A DNA stretch of 62,040 bases from Gammaproteobacteria bacterium (GTDB lineage: Bacteria > Pseudomonadota > Gammaproteobacteria > Steroidobacterales > Steroidobacteraceae): positions 1 to 62,040 of the forward strand of contig VGTW01000004.1 of assembly GCA_016874555.1 (NCBI GenBank), in the 5' to 3' direction. Shown piece after piece: positions 46,317 to 55,030 of this stretch. The position numbers and the translations under genes were made by a program. Position 1 is the stretch's first letter. Each line of letters begins with the position of its first letter. Below the pieces are notes generated by a model that had not been told where the DNA came from, did no database searches, and worked only from the letters and a program-made list of their open reading frames with translations.

Positions 46317-47951
46317 TTACCTGTCCTGACTGCGCTGATCTTCGAGCAGCATCTCTACGCCCTTCTCGGCCACCATCACCGTCGGCGCATTGGTATTGCC
46401 TGAGGTGATGGTCGGGAAGACCGAGGCATCGATGATGCGTAAGCCCTCGAGCCCGTGGACCCGCAAACGCGAATCGACCACGGACTCGCGCGGATCAACG
46501 CCCATGCGGCAGGCACAGGTCGGGTGATAGACGGTGTCGGCGCGTCGACGGAAGTCGTCGAGCAATTCGTCATCGCTGACCACCTTGGGGCTCGGGTAGA
46601 GTTCTTCGGTAATGATGTCGGCAAGCGGACGTGTAGCGGCAATTTGGCGTAGCAGACGACAGCCCGTCCGCGCTTCCTCGAGATCGCGCTCGGTGGACAA
46701 ATAATTCGGCTTGATGCTCGGCGCCACTCGCGGATCGCTGGAACTGACATGCAACTCACCGCGACTCGTGGGTCGGCAGGAATTGAACGAAATCAGGAAC
46801 GCCGAGAATGGATCGGGATTGAGAATCTTGCGATCGGACAGCGGTGTGCGCGTGTAGCTCACGGGATTGAAGTAGAGCTGCAAGTTGGGCACAGGCTTCG
46901 CAGGGTCGCTGCGGATGAACCCCCCGCCGGAGTTTACACTCATGGCGAGCGGACCACGGCGCGTCAGGAGATAACGCAAGGCCGCACGCACCTTGCCAAA
47001 GAAAGGCCCGAGTTGATCATTAAGCGTCGGCACGGTCGAGCCGTAGAAATAGCTGACGGCGAGATGATCTTGCAAATTACGACCCACCGCAGGACTGTCC
47101 TGCAGCGTCTTGATTCCGAGGGTCTGCAGCCGCGCGCCATCACCCACCCCCGACAGCTGCAGCAACTGCGGCGTGTTGATGGCACCCGCAGACAGCACTA
47201 CCTGCCGCCGCGCAGTCACCTCGACTTCGCGATTTTCTTGCAGGTAGCGCACGCCGACCGCACGCTTGTCTATGAACAGGATACGCGAGGCGAGCACGTG
47301 CTTGCGTACGGTGAGATTGCTGCGCTGGCGAGCGCGCCGCAAATGCTCGTTGGCACTCGAGGAGCGCAGGCCGTTGCGGGTGTTGATCTGATAAATGCCG
47401 ACGCCCTCGCCCTGCGCGCCGTTGAAATCGGGCGTGCGCGCAAAGCCGAGCGCCTCGCAGGAGGCGAGGAAGCGATCGCAGAGCGGGTGCACATCGCGCG
47501 ACACGTCACTGACGTGAATCGGACCGCCGCGCCCGTGATACGCAGGGTCGCCGTCATCATGATCTTCGGCGCGGATGAAATACGGCAGCACGTCGTCGTA
47601 GCCCCAACCGGAGTTACCGAGATCACGCCAGTCGTCGAAGTCGTGACGCAGGCCGCGCATGTAAACCATGGCGTTGATCGAACCCGAGCCACCCAAAACC
47701 TTGCCGCGCGGCCAGAAACTGCGTCGACCGTTGAGTCCGGCATCGGGCTCGGTCTCGTACAGCCAATTCACGCTGTTGGCGAACAACAAACGCGCGTAAC
47801 CGATCGGCAGCTGAACATACGGCCGCAGATCGCTGCCGCCGGCTTCGAGCAACAGCACACTCGCATCGGTATTGAACGCGAGCCGGCTGGCTACCACACA
47901 ACCTGCGGTGCCACCGCCCACGACGATGTAGTCAAAAGTTTCCTGCGCCAT
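46317..47951 (-). CDS. GMC-family FAD alcohol dehydrogenase/oxidase (choline dehydrogenase-like)
   Basis: A 544-residue GMC flavoenzyme oxidising a primary alcohol to an aldehyde. The FAD-binding GGGTAGCVVASRL lies at the start and GMC signature 1 is FWPRGKVLGGSGSINAMVY. Signature 2 is GAINTPQLLQLSGVG. The catalytic His is in TVYHPTCACRMG and the conserved Asn in TSGNTNAPTVMVAEK. Although similar to BetA, the operon lacks betB and betI equivalents in the usual order, so choline is not assured. ATG at 47951 has GGAAG upstream; a TTG one codon before is less likely. Thirteen bases separate its stop from the BCCT start. Confidence 0.92.
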   Translation of the reverse strand: MAQETFDYIVVGGGTAGCVVASRLAFNTDASVLLLEAGGSDLRPYVQLPIGYARLLFANSVNWLYETEPDAGLNGRRSFWPRGKVLGGSGSINAMVYMRGLRHDFDDWRDLGNSGWGYDDVLPYFIRAEDHDDGDPAYHGRGGPIHVSDVSRDVHPLCDRFLASCEALGFARTPDFNGAQGEGVGIYQINTRNGLRSSSANEHLRRARQRSNLTVRKHVLASRILFIDKRAVGVRYLQENREVEVTARRQVVLSAGAINTPQLLQLSGVGDGARLQTLGIKTLQDSPAVGRNLQDHLAVSYFYGSTVPTLNDQLGPFFGKVRAALRYLLTRRGPLAMSVNSGGGFIRSDPAKPVPNLQLYFNPVSYTRTPLSDRKILNPDPFSAFLISFNSCRPTSRGELHVSSSDPRVAPSIKPNYLSTERDLEEARTGCRLLRQIAATRPLADIITEELYPSPKVVSDDELLDDFRRRADTVYHPTCACRMGVDPRESVVDSRLRVHGLEGLRIIDASVFPTITSGNTNAPTVMVAEKGVEMLLEDQRSQDR

Positions 47952-47976
47952 CAAGCTTCCCGCGTCATCGCCAATC

Positions 47977-49167
47977 TCAGCCCACCGACGGCTGCTGTGT
48001 CATCTCGAGATGCAGCATCTGCCCTCGATAAGGATTGGCCCGCGCAACCTCCTCGTTGAGCTCGACCCCCAACCCGGGCTCGCGCGAGGGAATGACATAG
48101 CCGTCTTGCCAAGTAATCGGCTTGCGCAAAATGTCGGCATGGAACCCCTGCCAACGCTCGATACCCTCGAGGATCAAAAAATTCGGGCTGCAGGTGGCAA
48201 GCTGAATATTCGCCGCGCCAACGATCGGCCCGCAATAAAGATGCGGTGCAATCTGCACGTGTTGCGCCTCGGCCATTCCCGCGATTTTTTTGGCCTCGAG
48301 CAGACCACCGACGCGACCGAGATTCATCTGCAGGATCGCCGCCGCCCCAGCGCGCAGTACCCGCGCGAAATCGTATTTGGTGGTCAGCCGCTCGCCGGCT
48401 GCGATCGGAATGCTGGTCGCCCGCGCTACCACCGCCATTTCTTCGGGCGAATCGGGCGGCACGGGCTCTTCGAACCAGAGCGGGTCGGCACACTCGAGGC
48501 GCTTGGCGAGGCGGATCGCGCCCGCGGCGGTCATCTGCCCGTGCGTACCGAAAAGCAAGTCCATCTTGCTGCCGACCGCCTCGCGAATCAGGCGCACGAA
48601 CCGTTCGCTGCGATCGAGCTCGTGCAACGAAAGCTGCCGCCCATCAAAAGCCGTGTAGGGACCCGCCGGATCGAATTTGATCGCCGTGAAACCCTGCTGC
48701 AGGTACTCGACCGCGCGCTCGGCTGAGCGCTCGGCGTTGTGGTAAATCGAGTCGTTTTCGCTCGCCGTCGGGTAGATGTAGGTGTAGGTGCGGATTTTCT
48801 CGTGCACCCGCCCACCGAGCAGTTGATAGACCGGCTGCCCCGCCGCTTTGCCGATGATGTCCCAGCAAGCCATCTCGAGCGCGCTCAGCACGCCCATGAG
48901 CGTCAGGTCAGGATGCTGCGTGAAGCCGCTCGAATACACGCGACGCCACATGGTCTCGATCGAGTGCGGATCTTGGCCCGCCATGTAGCGCGCGAAGACA
49001 TCTTCGAGCATGCGCGCCACGAGATCGGGATGAAACGGTACACAATAGGCCTCACCAACGCCCGAGATGCCGTCATTGGTCGTGAGCTTCACGAACACGA
49101 AGTAGCGACCACCGAAAGCCGGCAGCGGATTGCCGACGACGAAGGTCTCGATATCTTTGAGAATCAT
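47977..49167 (-). CDS. Enolase-superfamily (mandelate racemase/dehydratase-like) enzyme
   Basis: A 396-residue two-domain enolase-superfamily protein resembling the galactonate dehydratase group in overall layout. The capping domain is 1-125 and the barrel 126-380. Residues corresponding to E. coli galactonate dehydratase are His209 (catalytic, in FGTHGQM), Glu in WFEEPVPP (232-234), Glu259 in AAGERL and His309 in APHLYCGP. However, the first metal-ligand Asp (Asp in DFHGR of galactonate dehydratase) is Gly207 here, an unusual change. The likely reaction is loss of water or a proton shift next to a carboxylate. ATG at 49167 overlaps the aldehyde dehydrogenase stop as ATGA. Substrate unknown. 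Confidence 0.85.
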   Translation of the reverse strand: MILKDIETFVVGNPLPAFGGRYFVFVKLTTNDGISGVGEAYCVPFHPDLVARMLEDVFARYMAGQDPHSIETMWRRVYSSGFTQHPDLTLMGVLSALEMACWDIIGKAAGQPVYQLLGGRVHEKIRTYTYIYPTASENDSIYHNAERSAERAVEYLQQGFTAIKFDPAGPYTAFDGRQLSLHELDRSERFVRLIREAVGSKMDLLFGTHGQMTAAGAIRLAKRLECADPLWFEEPVPPDSPEEMAVVARATSIPIAAGERLTTKYDFARVLRAGAAAILQMNLGRVGGLLEAKKIAGMAEAQHVQIAPHLYCGPIVGAANIQLATCSPNFLILEGIERWQGFHADILRKPITWQDGYVIPSREPGLGVELNEEVARANPYRGQMLHLEMTQQPSVG

Positions 49168-50594
49168 GCTGCGTAGAATCCGTTGATCGACTTGAGCTCG
49201 AGAAACTCAAGCAAACCGTAGGCACCGCACTCGCGTCCGTTGCCCGACTGCTTGAAACCGCCGAAAGGCTCGGCATAGCCTTGCGAAGCGCCATTGATGT
49301 GCACACTGCCCGCGCGCAACCGGCGCGCGACCGCACGCCCCTTGTCGAGATCGCCCGTGTGCAGATAGGCCGCAAGCCCATAGGGGGTGTCGTTGGCGAT
49401 GGCGACGGCCTCTTCCAGGCTCGTGAACGGAATCATCGCCAGCACCGGCCCAAAGATTTCCTCGCGGGCGATACGCATCTGATTATTGACATCGGCAAAC
49501 ACCGTGGGCTTGACGAAAAATCCGCGCTCAAACCCGGCCGGGCGCCCCGGGCCGCCAGTGACGAGGCGCGCGCCTTCATCGATACCGATCTGCATGTAGG
49601 CTTGCACACGCTCGAACTGGATGCGCGACGCAAGCGGTCCGATGTGACGACCGCTTTGCTGCGGGTCACCGACCTTGGTGGCCTCGGCGATGCGCTTGAC
49701 GATCGCCACGGCCTGCTCGTACACGCTGGCCTCGATCAACATGCGTGTCGGCGCATTGCATGATTGCCCGGTGTTGTAGAAACAGCGACGTACCGAATTG
49801 GCGAGCGCGCGTTCAAGATCGGCATCGGCGAAAATCAAATTGGGCGACTTGCCACCGAGCTCTTGTGCGACGCGCTTAACGGTATCTGCTGCGGTTTTTG
49901 CGACATCGATACCCGCACGAGTCGAACCCGTGAACGACATCATCTCGATATCCGGATGTACACTCAGCGCGTGGCCGACCGCAGAACCCGTGCCGTGCAC
50001 CATGTTGAATACGCCGCTCGGCAGACCTGCTTCGTCAATGAATTCGGCCGTCAGCTGCGCCGAGAGTGGCGCCTGCTCGCTAGGCTTGAGCACCATGGTG
50101 CAACCGGCGGCGAGCGCGGGCGCCACTTTGGCCACGATTTGATTGATGGGCCAGTTCCAGGGCGTCACCAGACCACAGACGCCGACGGGTTCGCGTACCA
50201 CGTTCGAGCCATTCAAGCGGGTTTCCCAATCGAGCTGCTGCGCGGCGACGATGGTGGCTTCGATGTGATCAGGGCCGCAGGCCGCCTGCGCTTCGCGCGA
50301 CATGTCGCGCGGCGCGCCCATCTCGGTGGTGATGGCATCGGCCATTTCTTCGAAGCGCCGCACGAACACGGCCTTGAAGCGGCGCAGCGCCTCGAGGCGC
50401 TCGGCGAGTGGCGTCATCGACCAAGTCGGAAAAGCGCGCGCGGCGGCGGTCACGGCAAGATCGACATCCGCCGCTGAACCCATGCGAATCTCGGCGACCT
50501 GCATGTCATCGGCTGGATTGATGACGGCAAAAGTCGCGCCGGGCTGGACGGGCGCAACCCAGCGACCGGCAATGTAGTGCTGCAATATCTTCAT
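49164..50594 (-). CDS. NAD(P)-dependent aldehyde dehydrogenase
   Basis: A 476-residue aldehyde dehydrogenase that oxidises an aldehyde to its acid. Motifs are VTPWNWPINQI (cofactor entry), VLKPSEQAPL, FTGSTRAGI, the general base Glu245 in QELGGKSPN, the nucleophile Cys279 in YNTGQSCNAPTRM and EEIFGPVLAMIPF. The C-terminal segment PFGGFKQSGNGRE is standard. It is the first gene of the minus-strand catabolic operon and likely handles the aldehyde made by the GMC enzyme. ATG at 50594, with an 82-bp divergent spacer to the serine hydrolase gene. Confidence 0.93.
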   Translation of the reverse strand: MKILQHYIAGRWVAPVQPGATFAVINPADDMQVAEIRMGSAADVDLAVTAAARAFPTWSMTPLAERLEALRRFKAVFVRRFEEMADAITTEMGAPRDMSREAQAACGPDHIEATIVAAQQLDWETRLNGSNVVREPVGVCGLVTPWNWPINQIVAKVAPALAAGCTMVLKPSEQAPLSAQLTAEFIDEAGLPSGVFNMVHGTGSAVGHALSVHPDIEMMSFTGSTRAGIDVAKTAADTVKRVAQELGGKSPNLIFADADLERALANSVRRCFYNTGQSCNAPTRMLIEASVYEQAVAIVKRIAEATKVGDPQQSGRHIGPLASRIQFERVQAYMQIGIDEGARLVTGGPGRPAGFERGFFVKPTVFADVNNQMRIAREEIFGPVLAMIPFTSLEEAVAIANDTPYGLAAYLHTGDLDKGRAVARRLRAGSVHINGASQGYAEPFGGFKQSGNGRECGAYGLLEFLELKSINGFYAA

Positions 50595-50676
50595 GAATCA
50601 GGACCCCGTGGTTGGTGTAGCTATACTGCCAGAGCGCAACGAAACGCGCGGCCCGTTGGGTGGAGCGAACGACGCA

Positions 50677-52074
50677 ATGCGAATTATCAAAACCAGATCT
50701 TTGCTGATGACCGGGCTCATGGCGATCTCGCTGTGTTCCACCTCGCTAGCCGATGACCGCTCGGCACTACCCCGCGCAAAACCCGAGACCGTGGGGATGT
50801 CATCGACGCGACTCGCCGCCATGGGCGAATTTTTCCAGCGCGAGGCAGAGCGCGGCGCAGCGGGCGGATACACGATACTCGTCGCCCGCAATGGCAAGCT
50901 CGTTTTCTCGGCTGCGGTCGGCCTGCGCGATCGCGAGAGCGCCGTGCCGATGTCACTTGACACGCGTTTTCGAATTTTCAGCATGAGTAAACCCGTGACT
51001 TCGGTGGCCGTACTCATGCTCTACGAAGAGGGCAAATTACAGCTCGACGATCCGGTAACGCGTTTTCTACCGGCCTTCGCCGACATGCGCGTGTTCACCG
51101 GTGTGGATGCTGCGGGCAACATCCAGACCGAGCCCGCGCGCGAACCGATCACCATCCGGCATCTGCTCACGCATACCAGCGGCTTCGGCTATGGTGCCGG
51201 CTACGATCGAGAATCGCCGATTGGTCCGCTCTGGGCAGGGGTCAATCTCGGCGGCGAGCTCACGAGCGAGGAAAAAATCCGCAAGCTCGCCGCACTGCCT
51301 CTCTATTTTCAGCCTGGCACGGAGTGGCGCTACAGCTATGCGACCGACGTCCTAGGTTATCTCGTCGAAGTGGTCTCGGGTGTGCCTTTTGCGGAATTTT
51401 TGCGGACACGTCTCTTCGATCCGCTCGGTATGTCGCATACCGGTTTTTATTTGGCGCCATCGGAACTGAAGCTCATGGCCACGGTGTATCGGCGCGTGGC
51501 AAGCAACGGCAGCAAAGTCGGCAAACTCGAGCGCGTCGATGGTCCGTTCGCGACGCCACCCACATCACCGCCCGCGCTGCCCTCGGGCGGCGGCGGTCTG
51601 ATCTCGACCGCCGGTGATTACCTGCGCTTTGCGCAGATGCTCGCCAATGGCGGCCAACTTGCCGGCCGCCAATACCTTGCGCCGGCAACGGTCGAGTTGA
51701 TGACGAGCCAACAAGTCGCCGATGATGCGCAGGCCAAAGCCTACGGCGAAAAATGGCGCGGACTAGGATTTGGTCTTGGCGTGTCGCCCGTCATCGATTT
51801 TCGGCGTATGCCGCAGGCGAACCGCAATGGTGATTACACCTGGCCCGGCATACTCGACACCAACTGGATGGTGAGTCCGAGCACCGGCGTGGTCGCCGTG
51901 GTACTCACGCAGGTGGTGCGCGGCGCCGATGGTTTGCCGAATCGCACCTATCAAGACATGCACAATCAGGTCTTCCAGGCAATCCTCGACCTCGACCCGT
52001 TTAAAATCCGCAACCCAGCGGAGCGCAATGTTCTCTTCAACGATGTAAAGCCCTGCATTGATGTCGCATTTTGA
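50677..52074 (+). CDS. Exported serine hydrolase (class C beta-lactamase/esterase fold)
   Basis: A 465-residue penicillin-binding-protein-fold hydrolase. A signal peptide covers about residues 1-25 (SLLMTGLMAISLCSTSLA). The catalytic S-x-x-K is Ser102-Met-Ser-Lys105 in FRIFSMSKPV, and the second motif Tyr lies in WRYSYATD. A GGGGLISTAGDYLRFAQML segment is shared with EstB-type esterases. Members act as esterases, amidases or DD-peptidases rather than true beta-lactamases. The ATG at 50677 has GGAG twelve bases upstream. Divergent from the catabolic operon, so it may release that pathway's substrate outside the cell membrane. Confidence 0.9.
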   Translation: MRIIKTRSLLMTGLMAISLCSTSLADDRSALPRAKPETVGMSSTRLAAMGEFFQREAERGAAGGYTILVARNGKLVFSAAVGLRDRESAVPMSLDTRFRIFSMSKPVTSVAVLMLYEEGKLQLDDPVTRFLPAFADMRVFTGVDAAGNIQTEPAREPITIRHLLTHTSGFGYGAGYDRESPIGPLWAGVNLGGELTSEEKIRKLAALPLYFQPGTEWRYSYATDVLGYLVEVVSGVPFAEFLRTRLFDPLGMSHTGFYLAPSELKLMATVYRRVASNGSKVGKLERVDGPFATPPTSPPALPSGGGGLISTAGDYLRFAQMLANGGQLAGRQYLAPATVELMTSQQVADDAQAKAYGEKWRGLGFGLGVSPVIDFRRMPQANRNGDYTWPGILDTNWMVSPSTGVVAVVLTQVVRGADGLPNRTYQDMHNQVFQAILDLDPFKIRNPAERNVLFNDVKPCIDVAF

Positions 52075-52130
52075 CCTCGCCGATTTCACTCCATGGTCTG
52101 AGTCCGGGCGTCGGTTTCGAACAGCACGTG

Positions 52131-52164
52131 CACGGTACCTTGTTAATCACGGTACCTTGTTAAT
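52131..52164. repeat. Perfect 17-bp tandem duplication
   Basis: CACGGTACCTTGTTAAT occurs twice in direct tandem, 52131-52147 and 52148-52164, in the 216-bp gap before the TonB-receptor gene. The duplicated unit is AT-richer than its surroundings and includes TTGTTAAT. It could be a doubled regulator site or a recent slippage event. Nothing else is clear in this gap apart from the GGGGAG ribosome site just before the receptor start. Confidence 0.8.
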
Positions 52165-52290
52165 CAAGCAGGCCTCGTTTTATCCTCCAGAGCGTGGGTT
52201 TCGGCGTCGGCCCCGACGTCGCCGCCAAAACCGAAACGTGGGAAAACTTAATCAAACAGCGCTAGCGCTCTGTTGCCAAGGGGAGACACC

Positions 52291-54969
52291 GTGAACAAAA
52301 AGATCTCGGCAGCCGTATTCGCCGCCCTCGCCTCGCAAGGCCAGAACGCCACCGCCCAAACCGGCGGCGGCGAAGACAGCCTAGGGCTCGATGAAATCGT
52401 CGTAACGGCCCAGCGCCGCAATGAAAATATTCAGGATGTGCCGATCACGGTGCAGGCCCTGACCACCGAAACGCTTGAGAACCTCAAAGTATCGACGATC
52501 GATGAATTCGTGAAGTTCCTGCCCAACGTGCAGGCGGCGTCGGCGGGTCCGACCCACGGTAACTTCTCGATCCGGGGTCTCAGTATCGGCGCCGCCGTTC
52601 TGCAAGGCGGCGGCACTGTGGGTCAATGGCCAACCGTCGGGCTCTACCTCGACGAACAGGCGGTACAGCTTCCCGGCCGTAACCTCGACGTCTATGCAGC
52701 CGACCTTGAGCGAATCGAGGTGCTGGAGGGTCCGCAGGGCACGCTGTTCGGTGCGGGCGCGCAAGCCGGCGTCGTGCGCTACATCACCAACAAACCGAAG
52801 CAGGGTATTACTGAGTCATACTTCCGTGCGGGTTACTCGACCACCGCGGGGGGCGACGAGAGCTCAAACGTGCAGGGCGTACTAAATCTGCCCGTGTCCG
52901 ACAGAATGGCTGTTCGCCTTGTTGCCTATAACGACTCGCGCGGAGGCTACATTGATAACGTGGCCTCGACCTTCACGCGTCGCACGACGGATACTGCGTT
53001 CAGAGTGCGCACCGGTGGTCGCGTACCAACCGATTCTGTGGCTATCGACAACTTTAAAATTGTCCGGGACAACATCAATCCCGTTACTTATAAAGGCGCT
53101 CGGCTCGGGGTGTCTTATGATTTTAACGACAGTTGGAATGTGCTCGTCGCTCAGAGCTTCCAAGATATTGACAGCAGCGGCGTGTTCTACGAGATGCCCT
53201 TCGGCTCAGATTGCCCAGATCCGAAAAGGGAAGCCACCTGCACGCAAGGTGGTCCTCAAAATGCCGCTGTTCGCGGCAAACCTCTGGGTCCCTATCAAGT
53301 CACGCTGTTCAACGACAGTATTACTAAAGACAGCTACAGCAACACGGCCATCACCGTTACCGGGAGGGTGGGAGAGTTAGATCTCGTGTACTCGGGCTCG
53401 AGACTGAGCCGGGACAACTTCATCCAAGGCGACTACACAAACTACGCACGCGGCCTCTATGGCGTTTACTACCAGTGCACGGGTTACTCTGGCGCATCGG
53501 TTGATAAGTGCTACACACCTTCGTCGATTTGGCAGGACACTATTAATAACACCAACGTCAGTCACGAGCTGCGTCTGAGCACACCTTCCGACTGGAACAT
53601 CGCCGCCATCGCTGGCGCTTTCTACGAAGAGCGCAAACTCAACGACGATACCGAGTGGCTATATAAGTCGGTGCCTGAGTGCACCATCGGCGGCCCAAAA
53701 AGCTGCTTCTTCGCTCTCAACCCCGGCGCCACGCCAAAGTTTGCAAATGCGTCATTCAATAATCCGGGTCTGCGTAATTCGTCGACGGGGTTCTTTAATG
53801 ATTTCAAGCGCACTTATGAACAGAAGGCGGCGTTCCTCTCGGTCGACTGGAAACTGACCGACTCCGTGACCGTGACGGCGGGTACTCGCTACTTTGACGG
53901 CTACAACCAGATGCTAGGCGGTAACGTAGGCAGCTTTTATTGTAAACAGTACGGCACCGGACTCTCCGACAAGACCGGTATCTGTACGGGTCCCGCCACC
54001 GGGCTAGCACCCTACGGGACTAACGTTAACAATCAGGCTATCAACAGCTTCACCGATAAGGGCTTTCGAAGTCGCGTCAACGTGAGCTGGAGGATGTCGG
54101 ATGACCTCCTGCTCTACGCCACGTGGTCGGAGGGCTTCCGTCCGGGCGGGTTTAATCGGGGCTCAAGCGCCGTGCTGCAGTCGGTCGATCGTAGCTCTGG
54201 AGTAGCGAAGGCTGGCACTTCCAGACAGTTCCAGATACCACTGTTCTTCAAGTCTGACGATCTCGTGAACTACGAGCTCGGTTGGAAGAGCACGATCATG
54301 GAAAATCGTGTGGTCTTCAATGGGGCGGTTTACCAGGTAAAGTGGGAAAATGCTCAGTCGGGTATATTTGCCCCGCAAGCGGGCTTCGGCAACCTGACAG
54401 TGAGCGTCAACGGTCCGAGCTACGAAACTCAGGGCATCCAGATGAGTCTGAGCGCTCGGGTCTCTGACGCTCTGACAATAGAGAGTGCGGCGTCATATAA
54501 CAAGGCGGAACTCACCAATAACCCGCAGTTCATCAACAACATCGCGGGCACGCCGGGCTTCGGTAAGCCGATCACCGAATCCTGGGTCGGCGGGCCAGTG
54601 TCGGTGGCTAACGTGTTCGGCGTCGAGGGTGATCCTGCGGCGAACGCACCTGAGATTCAAGCCAACGTCCGTTCGCGTTACGAGTGGAGCGCGAACGAGT
54701 ACGACTACTACTGGCAGCTCGGTCTCGTATACATGGATGACCGTCGATCCGCAGCGAATCGCTTACAGACCTTTCAGCTGAAGTCCTTCACCGATGTAAG
54801 CCTGTCAGCCGGTGTCGCCAGAGATAAATGGACAGCGGAGTTGGTCGTGAGCAACCTCACGGATCGTCGTGAGGCGGACTTCGCCTCAAGCTCGCAGTTC
54901 GTCGAGACGCGTAACCCGCCGCGTCCGCGCACGATTGGCGTGCAGTTCGGCTACAACTTCGGCGAGTAA
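52291..54969 (+). CDS. TonB-dependent outer-membrane receptor
   Basis: An 892-residue TonB-dependent receptor. The GTG at 52291 is chosen because GGGGAG lies five bases upstream; a longer reading has no support. A short signal peptide (to about ATAQ) is followed by the TonB box LDEIVVTAQRR. The plug domain contains SFSIRGLSIG-like strands (NFSIRGLSIGAAVLQGGG) and LERIEVLEGPQGTLFGAGAQAG, and the barrel ends PRTIGVQFGYNFGE. Typical of the large receptor family of sphingomonads and related gammaproteobacteria that import sugars, flavonoids or steroids rather than siderophores. Cargo cannot be told. It is followed by a strong terminator and a TPR-sulfotransferase gene, a pairing I regard as recurrent. 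Confidence 0.92.
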   Translation: MNKKISAAVFAALASQGQNATAQTGGGEDSLGLDEIVVTAQRRNENIQDVPITVQALTTETLENLKVSTIDEFVKFLPNVQAASAGPTHGNFSIRGLSIGAAVLQGGGTVGQWPTVGLYLDEQAVQLPGRNLDVYAADLERIEVLEGPQGTLFGAGAQAGVVRYITNKPKQGITESYFRAGYSTTAGGDESSNVQGVLNLPVSDRMAVRLVAYNDSRGGYIDNVASTFTRRTTDTAFRVRTGGRVPTDSVAIDNFKIVRDNINPVTYKGARLGVSYDFNDSWNVLVAQSFQDIDSSGVFYEMPFGSDCPDPKREATCTQGGPQNAAVRGKPLGPYQVTLFNDSITKDSYSNTAITVTGRVGELDLVYSGSRLSRDNFIQGDYTNYARGLYGVYYQCTGYSGASVDKCYTPSSIWQDTINNTNVSHELRLSTPSDWNIAAIAGAFYEERKLNDDTEWLYKSVPECTIGGPKSCFFALNPGATPKFANASFNNPGLRNSSTGFFNDFKRTYEQKAAFLSVDWKLTDSVTVTAGTRYFDGYNQMLGGNVGSFYCKQYGTGLSDKTGICTGPATGLAPYGTNVNNQAINSFTDKGFRSRVNVSWRMSDDLLLYATWSEGFRPGGFNRGSSAVLQSVDRSSGVAKAGTSRQFQIPLFFKSDDLVNYELGWKSTIMENRVVFNGAVYQVKWENAQSGIFAPQAGFGNLTVSVNGPSYETQGIQMSLSARVSDALTIESAASYNKAELTNNPQFINNIAGTPGFGKPITESWVGGPVSVANVFGVEGDPAANAPEIQANVRSRYEWSANEYDYYWQLGLVYMDDRRSAANRLQTFQLKSFTDVSLSAGVARDKWTAELVVSNLTDRREADFASSSQFVETRNPPRPRTIGVQFGYNFGE

Positions 54970-54986
54970 TGCTCAGACAACACAAG

Positions 54987-55020
54987 GCGGCGGATCGGCA
55001 ACGGTCCGCCGCTTTTTTTT
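54987..55020 (+). terminator. Rho-independent terminator after the TonB-receptor gene
   Basis: GCGGCGGA pairs perfectly with TCCGCCGC around the loop TCGGCAACGG and is followed by eight T residues. It is the clearest intrinsic terminator in the window. It ends ten bases before the sulfotransferase start, so that gene depends on read-through. Confidence 0.92.
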
Positions 55021-55030
55021 ACTTCGTGCT

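Noticed and set aside
46749-48059. A 436-codon plus-strand frame opposite the GMC gene
   Set aside because: Antisense shadow; the GMC signatures and catalytic His on the minus strand leave no doubt about the real gene.
52273-52290. Upstream start for the TonB receptor at 52273
   Set aside because: The GTG at 52291 has a good GGGGAG site five bases before it and begins a normal signal peptide; the upstream codons include that ribosome site.
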